From Myxococcota bacterium (GTDB lineage Bacteria; Myxococcota_A; UBA796; UBA2385): 64,000 bases of DNA. The translations under genes and the position numbers were made by a program. The notes under the pieces are model-generated. The model was given only the letters and a program-made list of their open reading frames with translations. It was not told where the DNA came from and made no database searches. The number at the start of each line of letters is the position of its first letter. Positions within the stretch are counted from its first letter, which is position 1. This document shows, piece after piece, positions 43,279 through 52,393 of the stretch. The stretch is from assembly GCA_023150805.1 (NCBI GenBank), contig JAKLKF010000022.1, positions 1 to 64,000 of the forward strand, read 5' to 3'.

Positions 43279-44553
43279 ATGGCCAACGTCTTCCTCCCCA
43301 AGGGCATGCGGGACCTGCTCCCGCAGCAGATGATCCACCGCCAGCGCGTCATCGGCGCCATCCAGCAGGTCTTCACCCGCCATGGCTTCGAGCCGCTGGA
43401 GACCCCGGCGATGGAGCGCATCGAGACGCTCACCGGGAAGTACGGCGACGAGGGCGACAAGCTCATCTTCAAGGTGCTCAGCCGCGGCGAGGGCGGCAAG
43501 GAGGGCCTGGTCGACCAGGCCCTGCGCTACGACCTGACCGTGCCCCTGGCCCGGGTCATCGCGATGAACCCGCAGCTCTCGCTGCCCTTCAAGCGCAGCC
43601 AGATCCAGCCCGTCTGGCGGGCCGACCGGCCGCAGAAGGGCCGCTTCCGCGAGTTCTACCAGTGCGACGTCGACGTGGTCGGCGCCCCCTGCGGCCTGGC
43701 GGACGCCGAGTGCATCGCCGTCGTCCACGACGCCCTGCTCGCCCTGGGCTTCACCGACTTCACCATCCGCCTGAACCACCGGGCCTGGCTGCGCGCCCTG
43801 GCCGTGGCCGTCGGCGCCGCCGACCGCGAGGTCGAGCTGATCGTCGCCATCGACAAGCTGGACAAGGCCGGCCGCGAGGGCGTCGGCCGCGACCTGCTGG
43901 CCCGCGGCTTCCTGCCCGACCAGGTGCAGCGGCTGTGGGCGCTGCTCGACGGCGCCTCCCTGCCCGGCGCCGAGCAGGCCGACGCCGAGCTGGACCGGGT
44001 CGAGGCCCTGGCGCTGGGCCTGGGCGTCTCCCCCGCCCGCCTGCGGCGCGACCGCTCGCTGGCCCGCGGCCTGGACTACTACACGGGCCCCGTCTTCGAG
44101 ACCGTGCTCACCGACGGTGCTGTCGGCTCGGTCAGCGGCGGCGGCCGCTACGACGGCCTGATCGGTATGTTCAGCGGCCGGGACATCCCCGCGGTGGGCG
44201 TCTCGCTGGGCCTGGAGCGGCTGCTGGTCCTGATGGAGGAGCGCGGCATGCTGGCCGCCTCGACCACCTCGACCCAGGTCTGGGTGACCGTGTTCGACGA
44301 GGCCTGCGAGCCCGCTGCCCTGCAGGCCGTCACCGCCTTCCGGCAGGCCGGCGTGCCCGCGGAGATCTCGCTCACCGAGGGCAAGCTCGGCAAGCAGCTC
44401 AAGGCCGCCGACAAGCGCGGCGTGCGCTGGGTCGTGATCGCCGGCCCCGACGAGGTGGCGGCGGGGCAGGTCAAGCTGCGCGACCTGCGCGACGGCCAGG
44501 ACCTGGCGCTGCCGCTGGCGGACGCGGTGGCGCGGGTGGTGGCCGGCGGCTGA
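43279..44553 (+). CDS. hisS: Histidine--tRNA ligase
   Basis: 424 residues, normal for bacterial HisRS. It starts MANVFLPKGMRDLLPQQ. Class II motifs: motif 1 region GFEPLETPAMERIETL, motif 2 VWRADRPQKGRFREFYQCDVD, the histidine-specific RGLDYYTGPVFE, and motif 3 GVSLGLERLL. The C-terminal anticodon-binding domain begins near residue 330 (TQVWVTVFDEACEPAALQAV). Housekeeping; charges tRNA-His. A TTACCC box lies about 7 bases before the ATG and no strong Shine-Dalgarno is seen. Confidence 0.95.
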   Translation: MANVFLPKGMRDLLPQQMIHRQRVIGAIQQVFTRHGFEPLETPAMERIETLTGKYGDEGDKLIFKVLSRGEGGKEGLVDQALRYDLTVPLARVIAMNPQLSLPFKRSQIQPVWRADRPQKGRFREFYQCDVDVVGAPCGLADAECIAVVHDALLALGFTDFTIRLNHRAWLRALAVAVGAADREVELIVAIDKLDKAGREGVGRDLLARGFLPDQVQRLWALLDGASLPGAEQADAELDRVEALALGLGVSPARLRRDRSLARGLDYYTGPVFETVLTDGAVGSVSGGGRYDGLIGMFSGRDIPAVGVSLGLERLLVLMEERGMLAASTTSTQVWVTVFDEACEPAALQAVTAFRQAGVPAEISLTEGKLGKQLKAADKRGVRWVVIAGPDEVAAGQVKLRDLRDGQDLALPLADAVARVVAGG

Positions 44554-44664
44554 TCGCGGGGCTCCCCTCGGGCAGCGGTTGCCGAGGGACGCCGCGGACT
44601 ATGATGCACGCCAGGGCACCCTCGCCGGGGCGCCCCGCGTGTCCCCTCGTCTTCGGAGTCCCCC

Positions 44665-45363
44665 ATGAAGAAGATCCTCCTCGGCCTGCTGGCCGTGGTC
44701 GCCCTCGCCGTGCTCGGCGTGCTCGGCATGGCCGCCAGCAAGCCCGACGCCATCCACGTCGAGCGCAGCACCACCGTCACGGCCACCGCCGCCGACGTGC
44801 ACCCCTTCGCCGACGACTTCACCCTGTTCACCACCTGGATCCCCTGGACCGCCCTGGATCCCAGCCAGGAGACCGCCTACTCCGACCCGCCGCGCGGCGT
44901 GGGCGCCTGGTACACCTGGGAGGGCAACGACCAGGTCGGCAAGGGCAAGATGACCCTGCTGTCCAGCGCGCCCGAGAAGACCGTGCACGAGCTGGAGTTC
45001 ATCGAGCCCTTCCCCAGCAAGGCCGAGGCCAGCGTGCTCGTCGCCGACGCCGGCGAGGGCAAGGTCAAGATCACCTGGGCCTTCGACCAGCAGGCCGACT
45101 TCGGCACCAAGGTCATGACCGTCTTCATGGACATGGACAGCATGCTGGGTGCGGACTTCGAGAAGGGCCTGGCCAACCTGGGGCCCCTGGTCGAGAAGGC
45201 CGCCGCCGAGCGGGTCGCCGCCGAGCAGAAGGCCGCGGAGGAGGCCGCCGCCGCCGCCGAGGCCGCCGCCGCCGAGGCCGCCGCCGCTGCGCAGGCCGAG
45301 CCGGTCGACGGCCCGCGCAGCCTGGAGCCCGGCAAGGCGCCGGGGCGCACGCTGAAGCGGTGA
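44665..45363 (+). CDS. SRPBCC-family protein with N-terminal membrane anchor
   Basis: 232 residues, GGAGTCCCCC before the ATG. The N-terminus (KKILLGLLAVVALAVLGVLGMAA) is a signal anchor. Residues 30-175 fit the SRPBCC/START-like polyketide-cyclase fold (IHVERSTTVTATAADVHPFADDFTLFTTWIPWTALDPSQETAY...GVGAWYTWEGNDQVGKGKMTLLSS...FDMDSMLGADFEKGLANLGPLVE pattern). The C-terminal 50 residues are a Glu/Ala-rich helix ending in a basic tail. Such proteins bind hydrophobic ligands; no ligand is evident. Upstream, a TATGAT box at about 44601-44606 is a possible -10. Confidence 0.8.
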   Translation: MKKILLGLLAVVALAVLGVLGMAASKPDAIHVERSTTVTATAADVHPFADDFTLFTTWIPWTALDPSQETAYSDPPRGVGAWYTWEGNDQVGKGKMTLLSSAPEKTVHELEFIEPFPSKAEASVLVADAGEGKVKITWAFDQQADFGTKVMTVFMDMDSMLGADFEKGLANLGPLVEKAAAERVAAEQKAAEEAAAAAEAAAAEAAAAAQAEPVDGPRSLEPGKAPGRTLKR

Positions 45364-45451
45364 GCGGGCAAGGGGGGCACCCGCTGGCATCGGGTCCCGT
45401 CGCAGGTTCCGACAGGTCCCGCGGGAGACCCTGCGGTAGGGTGTTCGGGCC

Positions 45452-47851
45452 ATGATCCGACCCGACGCCAACCGCATCGCGCTGCGCGCCACCCGAGCCA
45501 TCCTCGACGCTGCCCACGACTTCCGCTTCGACCTGGCCGGAAGGGCGATCTCGGTCCGGTGCACCCGGCAGGCCGCGCCCGCCTGGCCTCGGGTGCTGTC
45601 CGGGCTCGACCAGGCCACGGACTCGCCGTGGCCCACACCGGTGACCGTGGAGGCTTCGTGGGAGGGGGGGGCGTCCCGCCTGGTGGTCCTCTGCGACTAC
45701 TGGCGCCGGACCGACGACTGGGAACACGCGATCGGGCTGCGCGTCTCCATCGCGGAGACCCGGCGAGAGATCCTGTGGATCACGCTCATGTTCTCCCTGG
45801 CAGCGGCCGCCGACGGTGCGGCCGTCCCGATGCGCGCTTCGGTCGCCATGGTCAAGGCGCACGAGGACGAAGACCGGGCCAGCTTCCTCGCCCACAACGC
45901 TGCGCTCCGCGCCTTGGTCAGCGGGAGCGGGATCCCCATGCTGTCGCCGGCACAGGCCCACCTCTGCACGGTCGCGGTGCCGGGCGCTGAGGTGACCCCG
46001 GACCCAGCGACTGCGTTCGAACGCGCCGTCTTGATCGGCGTCGCCAAGCATGCCTGGTTCGAGCGGCGAGAGCGCGCAGGCTTCCAGGGTGCGCCGTTCG
46101 TGGACGTCGCGTTCGCGGTAGCAGGGGCGGTGGCCTCCGGCGTCGATCGACAGGCGGGCGGACCCGCTGCAGAGGACGGCGCCCCCACGGAAGGACGACG
46201 GGCAGGGATCTGGCCCCTTCCCGGTGGCGTCCGCGCGTACATGACCACCTTGCGAGCGCTGTTGCAGGACATCGCCGAGCGCGAACCCATGCCCATCGCG
46301 GCCCTGGAGCAGCTCTTCGAGGAGCGCTACCAGGCGACGGGCAGGACCGCGGTCAAGGGGTACCGCTTCGTCCTTCGAGCGCTCGGCTACGCCGCCGAGA
46401 GCGACGGTGAGGTGTCGCTGACGGACATGGGCCAGGCCTGGCTCGTGGAACCTGGCGCCCGTGCGCTGTTCGAGGTGCTGAACGAGAGGTTCATCGGCAT
46501 CCTCGAGCCGCTCGTGCTGGCAGAGGTTGCCCCCGCACTGCCGCGAGCGCGAGTGCACGCCGTGCTGCGAGAGGTGCTCGGGACCGAGTGGAAGACTGGA
46601 AATCAAGTGGACTTCCGGCGTAACTGGCTGCTCTCGCTCGGCTTCACCGAGCGTACCGCCGCGGGAGATGCCATCACCGCCGTCGGCGCCGAGGTCCTGG
46701 CGGCCCACGCCGACGCGGCCGAAGACGCCCGGGCGGCGATCCGCGAGGCGCTCGCGGCCCCCGAGGTGCCTCAGCCCGGCGACGACCTGACCGGCGACGA
46801 TGTGGAGGGCGAGGCCGGAGAGGCAGAGCCGGGCAGCGGACCGGCCACGCCGCCATCGGCGGCCCCGGGGTGGCGCTCGGAGCAGGTCGACCTGAGCGCG
46901 CGGACCATCACTGCGCACCTCGGGCGGCTTCGACTCGACGATCGGGTGGTGCAGCAGCTCGCTGCAGCGGTGAGCGCTGGGAAGCACGTGCTGCTCGTCG
47001 GCCCGCCGGGCACGGGCAAGACCGAGCTCGCGGTCGCGCTCACCCGCGCGGCGGTGGCCGAGGGGTACTGCGCGGGCCTCTTCACCGCGACCGCGTCGGC
47101 GGACTGGACCACCTTCGACACCATCGGTGGCTACGCGATGCAGAAGGACCAGACGCTCGCGTTCCGCCCAGGGGCGTTCCTCCGGGCGATCGTCGAGCAG
47201 AAGTGGCTCCTGGTGGACGAACTCAACCGAGCCGACGTGGACCGCGCGTTTGGCGAGCTGATGACAGTCCTCGCGGGGCAGGGCACCGACACCCACTATG
47301 AGCTCGAGGGCGGAAGGCGCGTAAGCATCGGTAGCGAAGAGACGCGGACATTCCGGGTACCGAAGAGCTTCCGGGTCCTCGCCACGATGAACACCTGGGA
47401 CAAGACCTCCCTGTTCCGCCTGAGCTACGCGGTCCAGCGGCGCTTCGCGATCATCAACGTCGGTCTGCCGCCAGACCTGGTGTACGAGGCCGTGCTGACG
47501 TCGGCGGCCGAGGAGGGCGCGCTCCTTCCGCCGTTGTCTCCGCCCCACCTGCCCGCGGTCGTCCGGCTGTTCTCCACCTCCGGCCTCCTCTCCATTCGAG
47601 AGATCGGACCAGCCGTAGCCATTGACGTGGTGCGGTACCTGCGTCGTCGAGGCGAGACCGTGGACGGCCTGGCGGAGGCCATGGAGATGTATGTACTGCC
47701 GCAGCTCCAGGGCCTCGGAGAGCGCGCGGCCAAGGAAGCACGCGAACGCTGCGAGGAGGCCCTCGGCGCGGGAGCCAGCACGGTGGCTCGCGCCTCGCTG
47801 CGCGCGCGCTTCCGCGAGCTGTTCCCGGGGCTGAGCGCGGCGGATGACTAG
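45452..47851 (+). CDS. McrB-like AAA+ ATPase (candidate defence component)
   Basis: 799 residues. The first 250 residues are an unrecognised N-terminal region. Residues about 262-430 look like tandem winged-helix modules (YMTTLRALLQDIAEREPMPIAALEQLFEERYQ...YRFVLRALGYAAESDGEVSLTDMGQAWL), then an acidic linker. Residues about 490-790 are a MoxR/McrB-type AAA+ domain: Walker A GPPGTGKTEL (517-526), Walker B LLVDELNRADVDRAFGEL (about 585), sensor LATMNTWDKTSLFRLS and arginine finger VQRRFAI. The stop overlaps the nuclease gene start by 8 bases. A motor plus PD-(D/E)xK nuclease is the McrBC layout. A TAGGGT box sits 9 bases before the ATG. Its codon usage is more A/T-tolerant than its neighbours'. 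Confidence 0.82.
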   Translation: MIRPDANRIALRATRAILDAAHDFRFDLAGRAISVRCTRQAAPAWPRVLSGLDQATDSPWPTPVTVEASWEGGASRLVVLCDYWRRTDDWEHAIGLRVSIAETRREILWITLMFSLAAAADGAAVPMRASVAMVKAHEDEDRASFLAHNAALRALVSGSGIPMLSPAQAHLCTVAVPGAEVTPDPATAFERAVLIGVAKHAWFERRERAGFQGAPFVDVAFAVAGAVASGVDRQAGGPAAEDGAPTEGRRAGIWPLPGGVRAYMTTLRALLQDIAEREPMPIAALEQLFEERYQATGRTAVKGYRFVLRALGYAAESDGEVSLTDMGQAWLVEPGARALFEVLNERFIGILEPLVLAEVAPALPRARVHAVLREVLGTEWKTGNQVDFRRNWLLSLGFTERTAAGDAITAVGAEVLAAHADAAEDARAAIREALAAPEVPQPGDDLTGDDVEGEAGEAEPGSGPATPPSAAPGWRSEQVDLSARTITAHLGRLRLDDRVVQQLAAAVSAGKHVLLVGPPGTGKTELAVALTRAAVAEGYCAGLFTATASADWTTFDTIGGYAMQKDQTLAFRPGAFLRAIVEQKWLLVDELNRADVDRAFGELMTVLAGQGTDTHYELEGGRRVSIGSEETRTFRVPKSFRVLATMNTWDKTSLFRLSYAVQRRFAIINVGLPPDLVYEAVLTSAAEEGALLPPLSPPHLPAVVRLFSTSGLLSIREIGPAVAIDVVRYLRRRGETVDGLAEAMEMYVLPQLQGLGERAAKEARERCEEALGAGASTVARASLRARFRELFPGLSAADD

Positions 47852-49118
47852 CCGGGACGATTGGGAGGAATGGCTCGCCGACGCGTTTCCAGGCTTTCTG
47901 TTGCCCGACTCGATGCACAGGGCGATCCCCCGGGAGGTCGCCGCGCGGTTCCTCGCGCGCCTCGGGCGCCCGGACCACCTCCGAGTGCTCCAGGGGAGCG
48001 CGCTCTTCTCCCCTCCGGACCTCGCCGCGGACCTGCGCACGCTCGTGCACGAGCTGGTCCCACGCCTGGTCGAGGCGCTCCCGTCCCAGACCGAGGTCTA
48101 CGCACGCCGCTGGGAGGAGGGTTTCCAGGGGCGGCTCGACGTCCGCGCCACGCTCTCCGAGCGGCTCGCGGGGAACCCCGGCGCCTTCGTCACCCGCGCC
48201 CGGCGCCGAAGCTACGACCTGCCCGAGACCGTCCTGCTCAAGCACGTGCTCACCCGCCTCGGGCGAGAGCTCGCGCGCCTTCGGGACGCCGGCCTGCTCC
48301 CGGGCGCCAGGTGGTCCGGCCCCATCGACGAGTGTGAACACCGCATCGACGCCATGCTCGAGGGGACGGTCCTCCGCCACGTGATCGTCCGCCCGGTCGA
48401 GGCGTCGGACCTCGTGGCTGCCCGCGCCGCACGAGAGCCCGCCTACCGGGCGGCGGAACATTGGCTTCGACGGCTTCGTGTCGCGTTCGATGAGCCCCAA
48501 GAGGCGGCGACCGCAGCCTTGCTCGCGCAGGGCGCTCTCGCACCGGCCTCCGCGGACACGCGGTTCGAGATCGCGGTCATCCTCCGGCTCGTCGGCGCGT
48601 TGTGGACCCGGGTGACCGAGGCGGAGCCCGGCCGGTGGGCCTTGTCTCACGGACTCATCCGCCCGGGCCGTCGCGACATCGCGGCGCTTCATCGCGATGA
48701 TGGGGCGAGCGTGGTGGTGTTCTACAATCAGGTGGTCCTGCCGCCGGGACCGCGCGACAGTGGCGCGGCCTGCTACTTCGGCAGCGTCGGTCGCATTCGC
48801 CCGGACTGGACCGTCGGGGTCGCGGTGCCTGGCACCGAAGCCCGATACGTGGTGGGAGAGATCAAGCACACCACCGACGGCGCCTATGAGCGCACTGGCT
48901 TCAGCGAGGCCGTGCTGTACCGGTTCGAGTACGGCGAGGCGCTGTCGGGCTGGCTGAAGTCCGTGCTCACCGTGCCATGCGCATTGCCAGGGAAGGCGCG
49001 ACCAGGAGACCCGACGATCGCGGTGGGATGGCCGGACTGGGTGCCACGGGTCGTCGTTGACGGGATCCTCGCGCAGGTGATCGACGACGTGACACCCCCG
49101 TCCGAGGCGTCCGCTTGA
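47844..49118 (+). CDS. PD-(D/E)xK nuclease partner of the McrB-like ATPase (McrC-like)
   Basis: 424 residues; the ATG lies inside the last codons of the ATPase gene. The N-terminal 290 residues are mainly helical and not recognised beyond a general McrC-like size. The C-terminal part carries the nuclease core: RIRPDWTVGV with Asp about 324 and, one strand later, YVVGEIKHT with Glu339-x-Lys341, preceded by strands VVVFYNQVVLPPG. This is the D...ExK arrangement of restriction-type nucleases. I infer DNA cleavage triggered by the ATPase, as in type IV McrBC systems, but the specificity module differs and the target is unknown. Confidence 0.78.
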   Translation: MTSRDDWEEWLADAFPGFLLPDSMHRAIPREVAARFLARLGRPDHLRVLQGSALFSPPDLAADLRTLVHELVPRLVEALPSQTEVYARRWEEGFQGRLDVRATLSERLAGNPGAFVTRARRRSYDLPETVLLKHVLTRLGRELARLRDAGLLPGARWSGPIDECEHRIDAMLEGTVLRHVIVRPVEASDLVAARAAREPAYRAAEHWLRRLRVAFDEPQEAATAALLAQGALAPASADTRFEIAVILRLVGALWTRVTEAEPGRWALSHGLIRPGRRDIAALHRDDGASVVVFYNQVVLPPGPRDSGAACYFGSVGRIRPDWTVGVAVPGTEARYVVGEIKHTTDGAYERTGFSEAVLYRFEYGEALSGWLKSVLTVPCALPGKARPGDPTIAVGWPDWVPRVVVDGILAQVIDDVTPPSEASA

Positions 49119-49195
49119 GGGGACCGGCGATCTCCACCGGCCCGCCCCGCTCCACCTCCCCACCCCCGGCGCTATGCTCCCCCCAGGAGCCCACC

Positions 49196-49441
49196 ATGCC
49201 CGACCTGCTCGACCGCATCACCGTGAACCCGGCCATCTTCGGCGGCAAGCCCATCATCCGCGGCCATCGCCTGGCGGTGGAGCACGTGCTGGGCATGCTG
49301 GCCGCGGGAGACGACCTGCATACCTTGCTGGAGGGCTACCCGTGGCTTGAACGTGAGGACGTGCTTGCCTGTGTCGAGTACGCCCGAAGGCTCGTCGCCC
49401 ATGAGCACGTCGAGCCGCGGATCGTGACGACCGCCGCGTGA
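49196..49441 (+). CDS. DUF433 antitoxin
   Basis: 81 residues, AGGAGCCCACC before the ATG; TATGCT (49173-49178) is a likely -10. The sequence DRITVNPAIFGGKPIIRGHRLAVEHVLGMLAAGDDLHTLLEGYPWLEREDVLACVEYARRLV is a textbook DUF433 domain (Vap45-type antitoxin fold with HTH). It overlaps the next gene (GTGA) and should neutralise and autoregulate the PIN-like toxin encoded there. The pair sits 78 bases after the McrBC-like genes. Confidence 0.9.
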   Translation: MPDLLDRITVNPAIFGGKPIIRGHRLAVEHVLGMLAAGDDLHTLLEGYPWLEREDVLACVEYARRLVAHEHVEPRIVTTAA

Positions 49442-49797
49442 GGGTCCTGCTCGACTCCTGCGTGTGGGGGGGAGCGTGGCAGGCGCTCGCCGACGCCGGT
49501 CACCAGGTCACGTGGGTGGGGCAGTGGCTGGAGGGCGATCCCGGGGACGAGGCGATCCTCGACCATGCGGCCCGCGCGCGGGCGGTCCTGGTGACGCTGG
49601 ACAAGGACTTCGGTGAGCTGGCCATCGTGCATGGCCGTGCCCACGCCGGGATCGTCAGGCTGGTCGGGATCGCGGCCCGTGCACAGGGACCGACCCTGGT
49701 GGAGATCCTGCCCGCGCATGCGGCCACGCTGGATGCCGGCGGAATCCTGACGGTGTATCGCGACCGTGTCCGCGTCCGCCGACCCGATCCCGCCTGA
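49438..49797 (+). CDS. DUF5615 PIN-like toxin
   Basis: 119 residues, GTG start overlapping the antitoxin stop. It has the DUF5615/Mut7-C PIN-like pattern: MRVLLDSCVWGGAWQALADAGHQVTWVGQW, then DEAILDHAARARAVLVTLDKDFGELA, with Asp residues at positions 6, 55-56 and the conserved LDKDFG. This matches the VapC45-like group, presumed ribonucleases. Together with the DUF433 gene it forms a type II toxin-antitoxin module. Confidence 0.88.
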   Translation: MRVLLDSCVWGGAWQALADAGHQVTWVGQWLEGDPGDEAILDHAARARAVLVTLDKDFGELAIVHGRAHAGIVRLVGIAARAQGPTLVEILPAHAATLDAGGILTVYRDRVRVRRPDPA

Positions 49798-49806
49798 CCT
49801 CGCCGC

Positions 49807-50214
49807 CTACACGCCCAGCAGCTCGTGCAGGTAGTCGACGATGCGCTGGGCCTGGGCGGGCGTCACGTCGACGGGCTCCATGTCGCCCTTGCCCTCCAGG
49901 ATCACGGTCACCAGGAACTCGTCGTCGCGGTTCTCGACCTCGCGCAGCAGGTCGGGGCCGTCGGCGGTGCCGCGCCCGTCCGTGCCGTGGCAGGCCTGGC
50001 ACTTGCCGTCGTACAGGTCGGCGCCGCTCTGCTCGGTGTCGCCGCCGTCACCCGTTCCGCCGGTCCCGCCGTCGCTGGTACCGCCGTCCCCGCCGCCGTC
50101 CAGGGTCCCGCCGTCCGCGCTGCCGCCGTCGCTGGCGGTCCCGCTGTCGTCGTCGTCCTTCTCCCCGCAGGCGAACAGGGAGGCGAGCAGGAGGAGGGCG
50201 GGCCAGCGCGGCAT
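49807..50214 (-). CDS. Cytochrome c lipoprotein
   Basis: 135 residues. Lipoprotein signal MPRWPALLLLASLFAC, then a 45-residue linker of Asp/Gly/Ser/Thr (SGTASDGGSADGGTLDGGGD...), then a compact class I cytochrome c domain: GADLYDGKCQACHGTDGRGTADGPDLL with one CxxCH heme site, and a Met ligand candidate (KGDMEPVDVTPAQAQRIVDYL). It should be an outer- or inner-membrane-tethered electron carrier in the periplasm. It follows metG by 29 bases on the same strand but is not functionally related to it. Confidence 0.9.
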   Translation of the reverse strand: MPRWPALLLLASLFACGEKDDDDSGTASDGGSADGGTLDGGGDGGTSDGGTGGTGDGGDTEQSGADLYDGKCQACHGTDGRGTADGPDLLREVENRDDEFLVTVILEGKGDMEPVDVTPAQAQRIVDYLHELLGV

Positions 50215-50243
50215 GGGGGCTCCGGGAAGCGGGGAGGAGGGGC

Positions 50244-52256
50244 TCAGCGGACGATGGTTCCCGGCGGCAGGGGCTCGCTCACGGACACCAGCCCGCGCAC
50301 GTCCTTGCCACCGGCGGCCAGCAGCATGCCCTGGCTCTCGACGCCGCGCAGCTTGACCGGCTTGAGGTTGGCGACCACGACGACCTGCTGACCGACCAGG
50401 ACCGCAGGATCGAAGCGGCTGGCGATGCCGGCGACGATCTGGCGCGGAACGCTCTCTCCCACGTCGACCTTGAACACCAGCAGCCGGTCGGCGTCGGGGT
50501 GCCGGGTCGCCTCCAGGATGCGGCCGGTGCGGAGCTGCACCTTGGAGAAGTCGTCGATGCTGATGAGGGGGGTCTCTTCGGCGGCGGCGGGCGTGGAGGC
50601 AGCGGGGGTCGGCGTGGACACGGGGGTCTCCTTGGCAGGGGCAGGGGGGGCAGGGGCGGCCGGCGGGGCCGCGGTCGCCGCCTGGAGCAGGGCCTGCACG
50701 CGGGCGGGCAGCTCCTCCAGGCGCGGGAAGACGGGGGAGGGCGAGGGCAGCGTTGCGCCCTCGGTCAGCAGCTCCAGGCGGGCGCAGCCCGGCAGCGCCA
50801 GCGCCCCCGCGGGCAGGGCGAGCTGGTCGGCCAGCTGGCGCGCCTTCGCCGGCATCACCGGCTGGAGCAGGGTGGCGGCGACCCGCACGATCTCCAGGCA
50901 GCGCCGCAGCACGCCGGCCAGCCGGGCCGTGTCGCCCTGGCGGTTGAGCGCCCAGGGCTGCTCGGTGTCGATGTACTTGTTGCCGGCGCGGACCAGCTCC
51001 CACAGGGCCTCGAAGGCCTTGTGGAACTGCAGCGCCTCCAGCTCGCGGCCGTAGGTCGCCACCGCCCGGTCGGCCAGGGCCTGCAGGGCCCGGTCGGCCT
51101 CGCGCGGCTCGTCCAGGGCCCCCACCCGGCCCTGCAGCCACTTCTCGCTCATCGAGCTGGCCCGGTGCAGCAGGTTGCCCAGGTCGTTGGACAGGTCGGC
51201 GTTGGTGCGCTCCATGAAGGCGCGGTGCGAGAAGTCGCCGTCGTAGCCGAACGGGATCTCGCGCAGCACGAAGTAGCGCAGCGGCTCGGCGCCGTACTCG
51301 TCGACCAGCAGGTTGGGGTCGACCACGTTGCCCAGCGACTTGCTCATCTTCTGCCCCTCGACCGTCCACCAGCCGTGGGCGTAGAGGCAGCGGGCCGGCG
51401 ACAGGCCCAGCGCGAAGAGCATCGTCGACCAGTAGACGGCGTGGGTCGTCAGGATGTCCTTGCCGACCAGGTGGTGGTCGGCCGGCCAGAAGTCGGCGAA
51501 GAGCGGCCCGCTGTCGCCGTCGGGGCGGTAGCCCAGGGCGCTGACGTAGTTGAGCAGCGCGTCGAACCAGACGTAGGTGACGAAGGTGGCGTCCCAGGGG
51601 AAGGGCACGCCCCAGCTCATGCGCGCGGCGGGCCGGCTGATGCACAGGTCGGCCACGTCCTTCTTGAGGTAGCCCAGCACCTCGTTGCGGCGGCTCTCGG
51701 GCTGCACGAAGTCGGGGTGCTCGGCCATGAACAGGCGGAGCTGGTCGGCGTAGCGCGACATCCGGAAGAACCAGTTCTTCTCCTGCACCCACTCGACGGG
51801 CTGGCCGGTGTCCGGGCACTTGCCGTCGACCAGATCCTTCTCGGTCCAGAAGCGCTCGGCCGCCGTGCTGTACCAGCCCTCGTAGACCGCCTCGTACAGG
51901 TCGCCCTGGTCCTTCAGGCGCTGGAGCGCCGCCTGCACGACCGCGACGTGCCGCGCCTCGGTCGTGCGGATGAAGTCGTCGTAGGCGATGCCCAGCCGCT
52001 GCCACAGCGCCTGGTAGGGCGCCACCATCGCGTCGACGTGGTCCTGGGGGGAGATGCCCCGGCGACCGGCCGCCTCCAGCACCTTCTGCCCGTGCTCGTC
52101 CACGCCGGTCAGGAAGTGCACCCGCCGGCCGTTCAGCCGGTGCCAGCGCGCCACCACGTCCGCGGCGATGGTCGTGTAGGCGTGGCCCAGGTGGGGCTTG
52201 TCGTTGACGTAGTAGATGGGCGTCGTGACGTAGTAGCTGTCGTGGGAGCGGGGCAT
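50244..52256 (-). CDS. metG: Methionine--tRNA ligase
   Basis: 670 residues. The class I catalytic core has HIGH as PHLGHAY (21-27) and KMSKS at about residue 303 (GQKMSKSLGN). Between them sits an insertion with CPDTG but without the usual four zinc-binding Cys. An Ala/Pro-rich linker (about 540-565) leads to a C-terminal tRNA-binding OB domain (ISIDDFSKVQLRTGRILEATRHPDADRLLVFKVDVG...VVVVANLKPVKLRGVESQGMLLAA), as in dimeric bacterial MetRS. Housekeeping enzyme charging initiator and elongator tRNA-Met. Confidence 0.96.
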   Translation of the reverse strand: MPRSHDSYYVTTPIYYVNDKPHLGHAYTTIAADVVARWHRLNGRRVHFLTGVDEHGQKVLEAAGRRGISPQDHVDAMVAPYQALWQRLGIAYDDFIRTTEARHVAVVQAALQRLKDQGDLYEAVYEGWYSTAAERFWTEKDLVDGKCPDTGQPVEWVQEKNWFFRMSRYADQLRLFMAEHPDFVQPESRRNEVLGYLKKDVADLCISRPAARMSWGVPFPWDATFVTYVWFDALLNYVSALGYRPDGDSGPLFADFWPADHHLVGKDILTTHAVYWSTMLFALGLSPARCLYAHGWWTVEGQKMSKSLGNVVDPNLLVDEYGAEPLRYFVLREIPFGYDGDFSHRAFMERTNADLSNDLGNLLHRASSMSEKWLQGRVGALDEPREADRALQALADRAVATYGRELEALQFHKAFEALWELVRAGNKYIDTEQPWALNRQGDTARLAGVLRRCLEIVRVAATLLQPVMPAKARQLADQLALPAGALALPGCARLELLTEGATLPSPSPVFPRLEELPARVQALLQAATAAPPAAPAPPAPAKETPVSTPTPAASTPAAAEETPLISIDDFSKVQLRTGRILEATRHPDADRLLVFKVDVGESVPRQIVAGIASRFDPAVLVGQQVVVVANLKPVKLRGVESQGMLLAAGGKDVRGLVSVSEPLPPGTIVR

Positions 52257-52393
52257 CGCGGGCCTCCCGGGCTGCGGTCCGGCCCCGTAGTGCCGGCGAC
52301 CGGCAGGGGCAAGGGTCGGGCTTCCTCCGACCTCGCCGCCCCGCGGTCCCCGCCTGCTTGTACCGCCTCGCCCTGCGCGATAGCCGCCGGCCC

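Noticed and set aside
45363-45385. AGCGGG...CCCGCT hairpin after the SRPBCC gene as a terminator
   Set aside because: Only six base pairs with an 11-base loop and no following T run.
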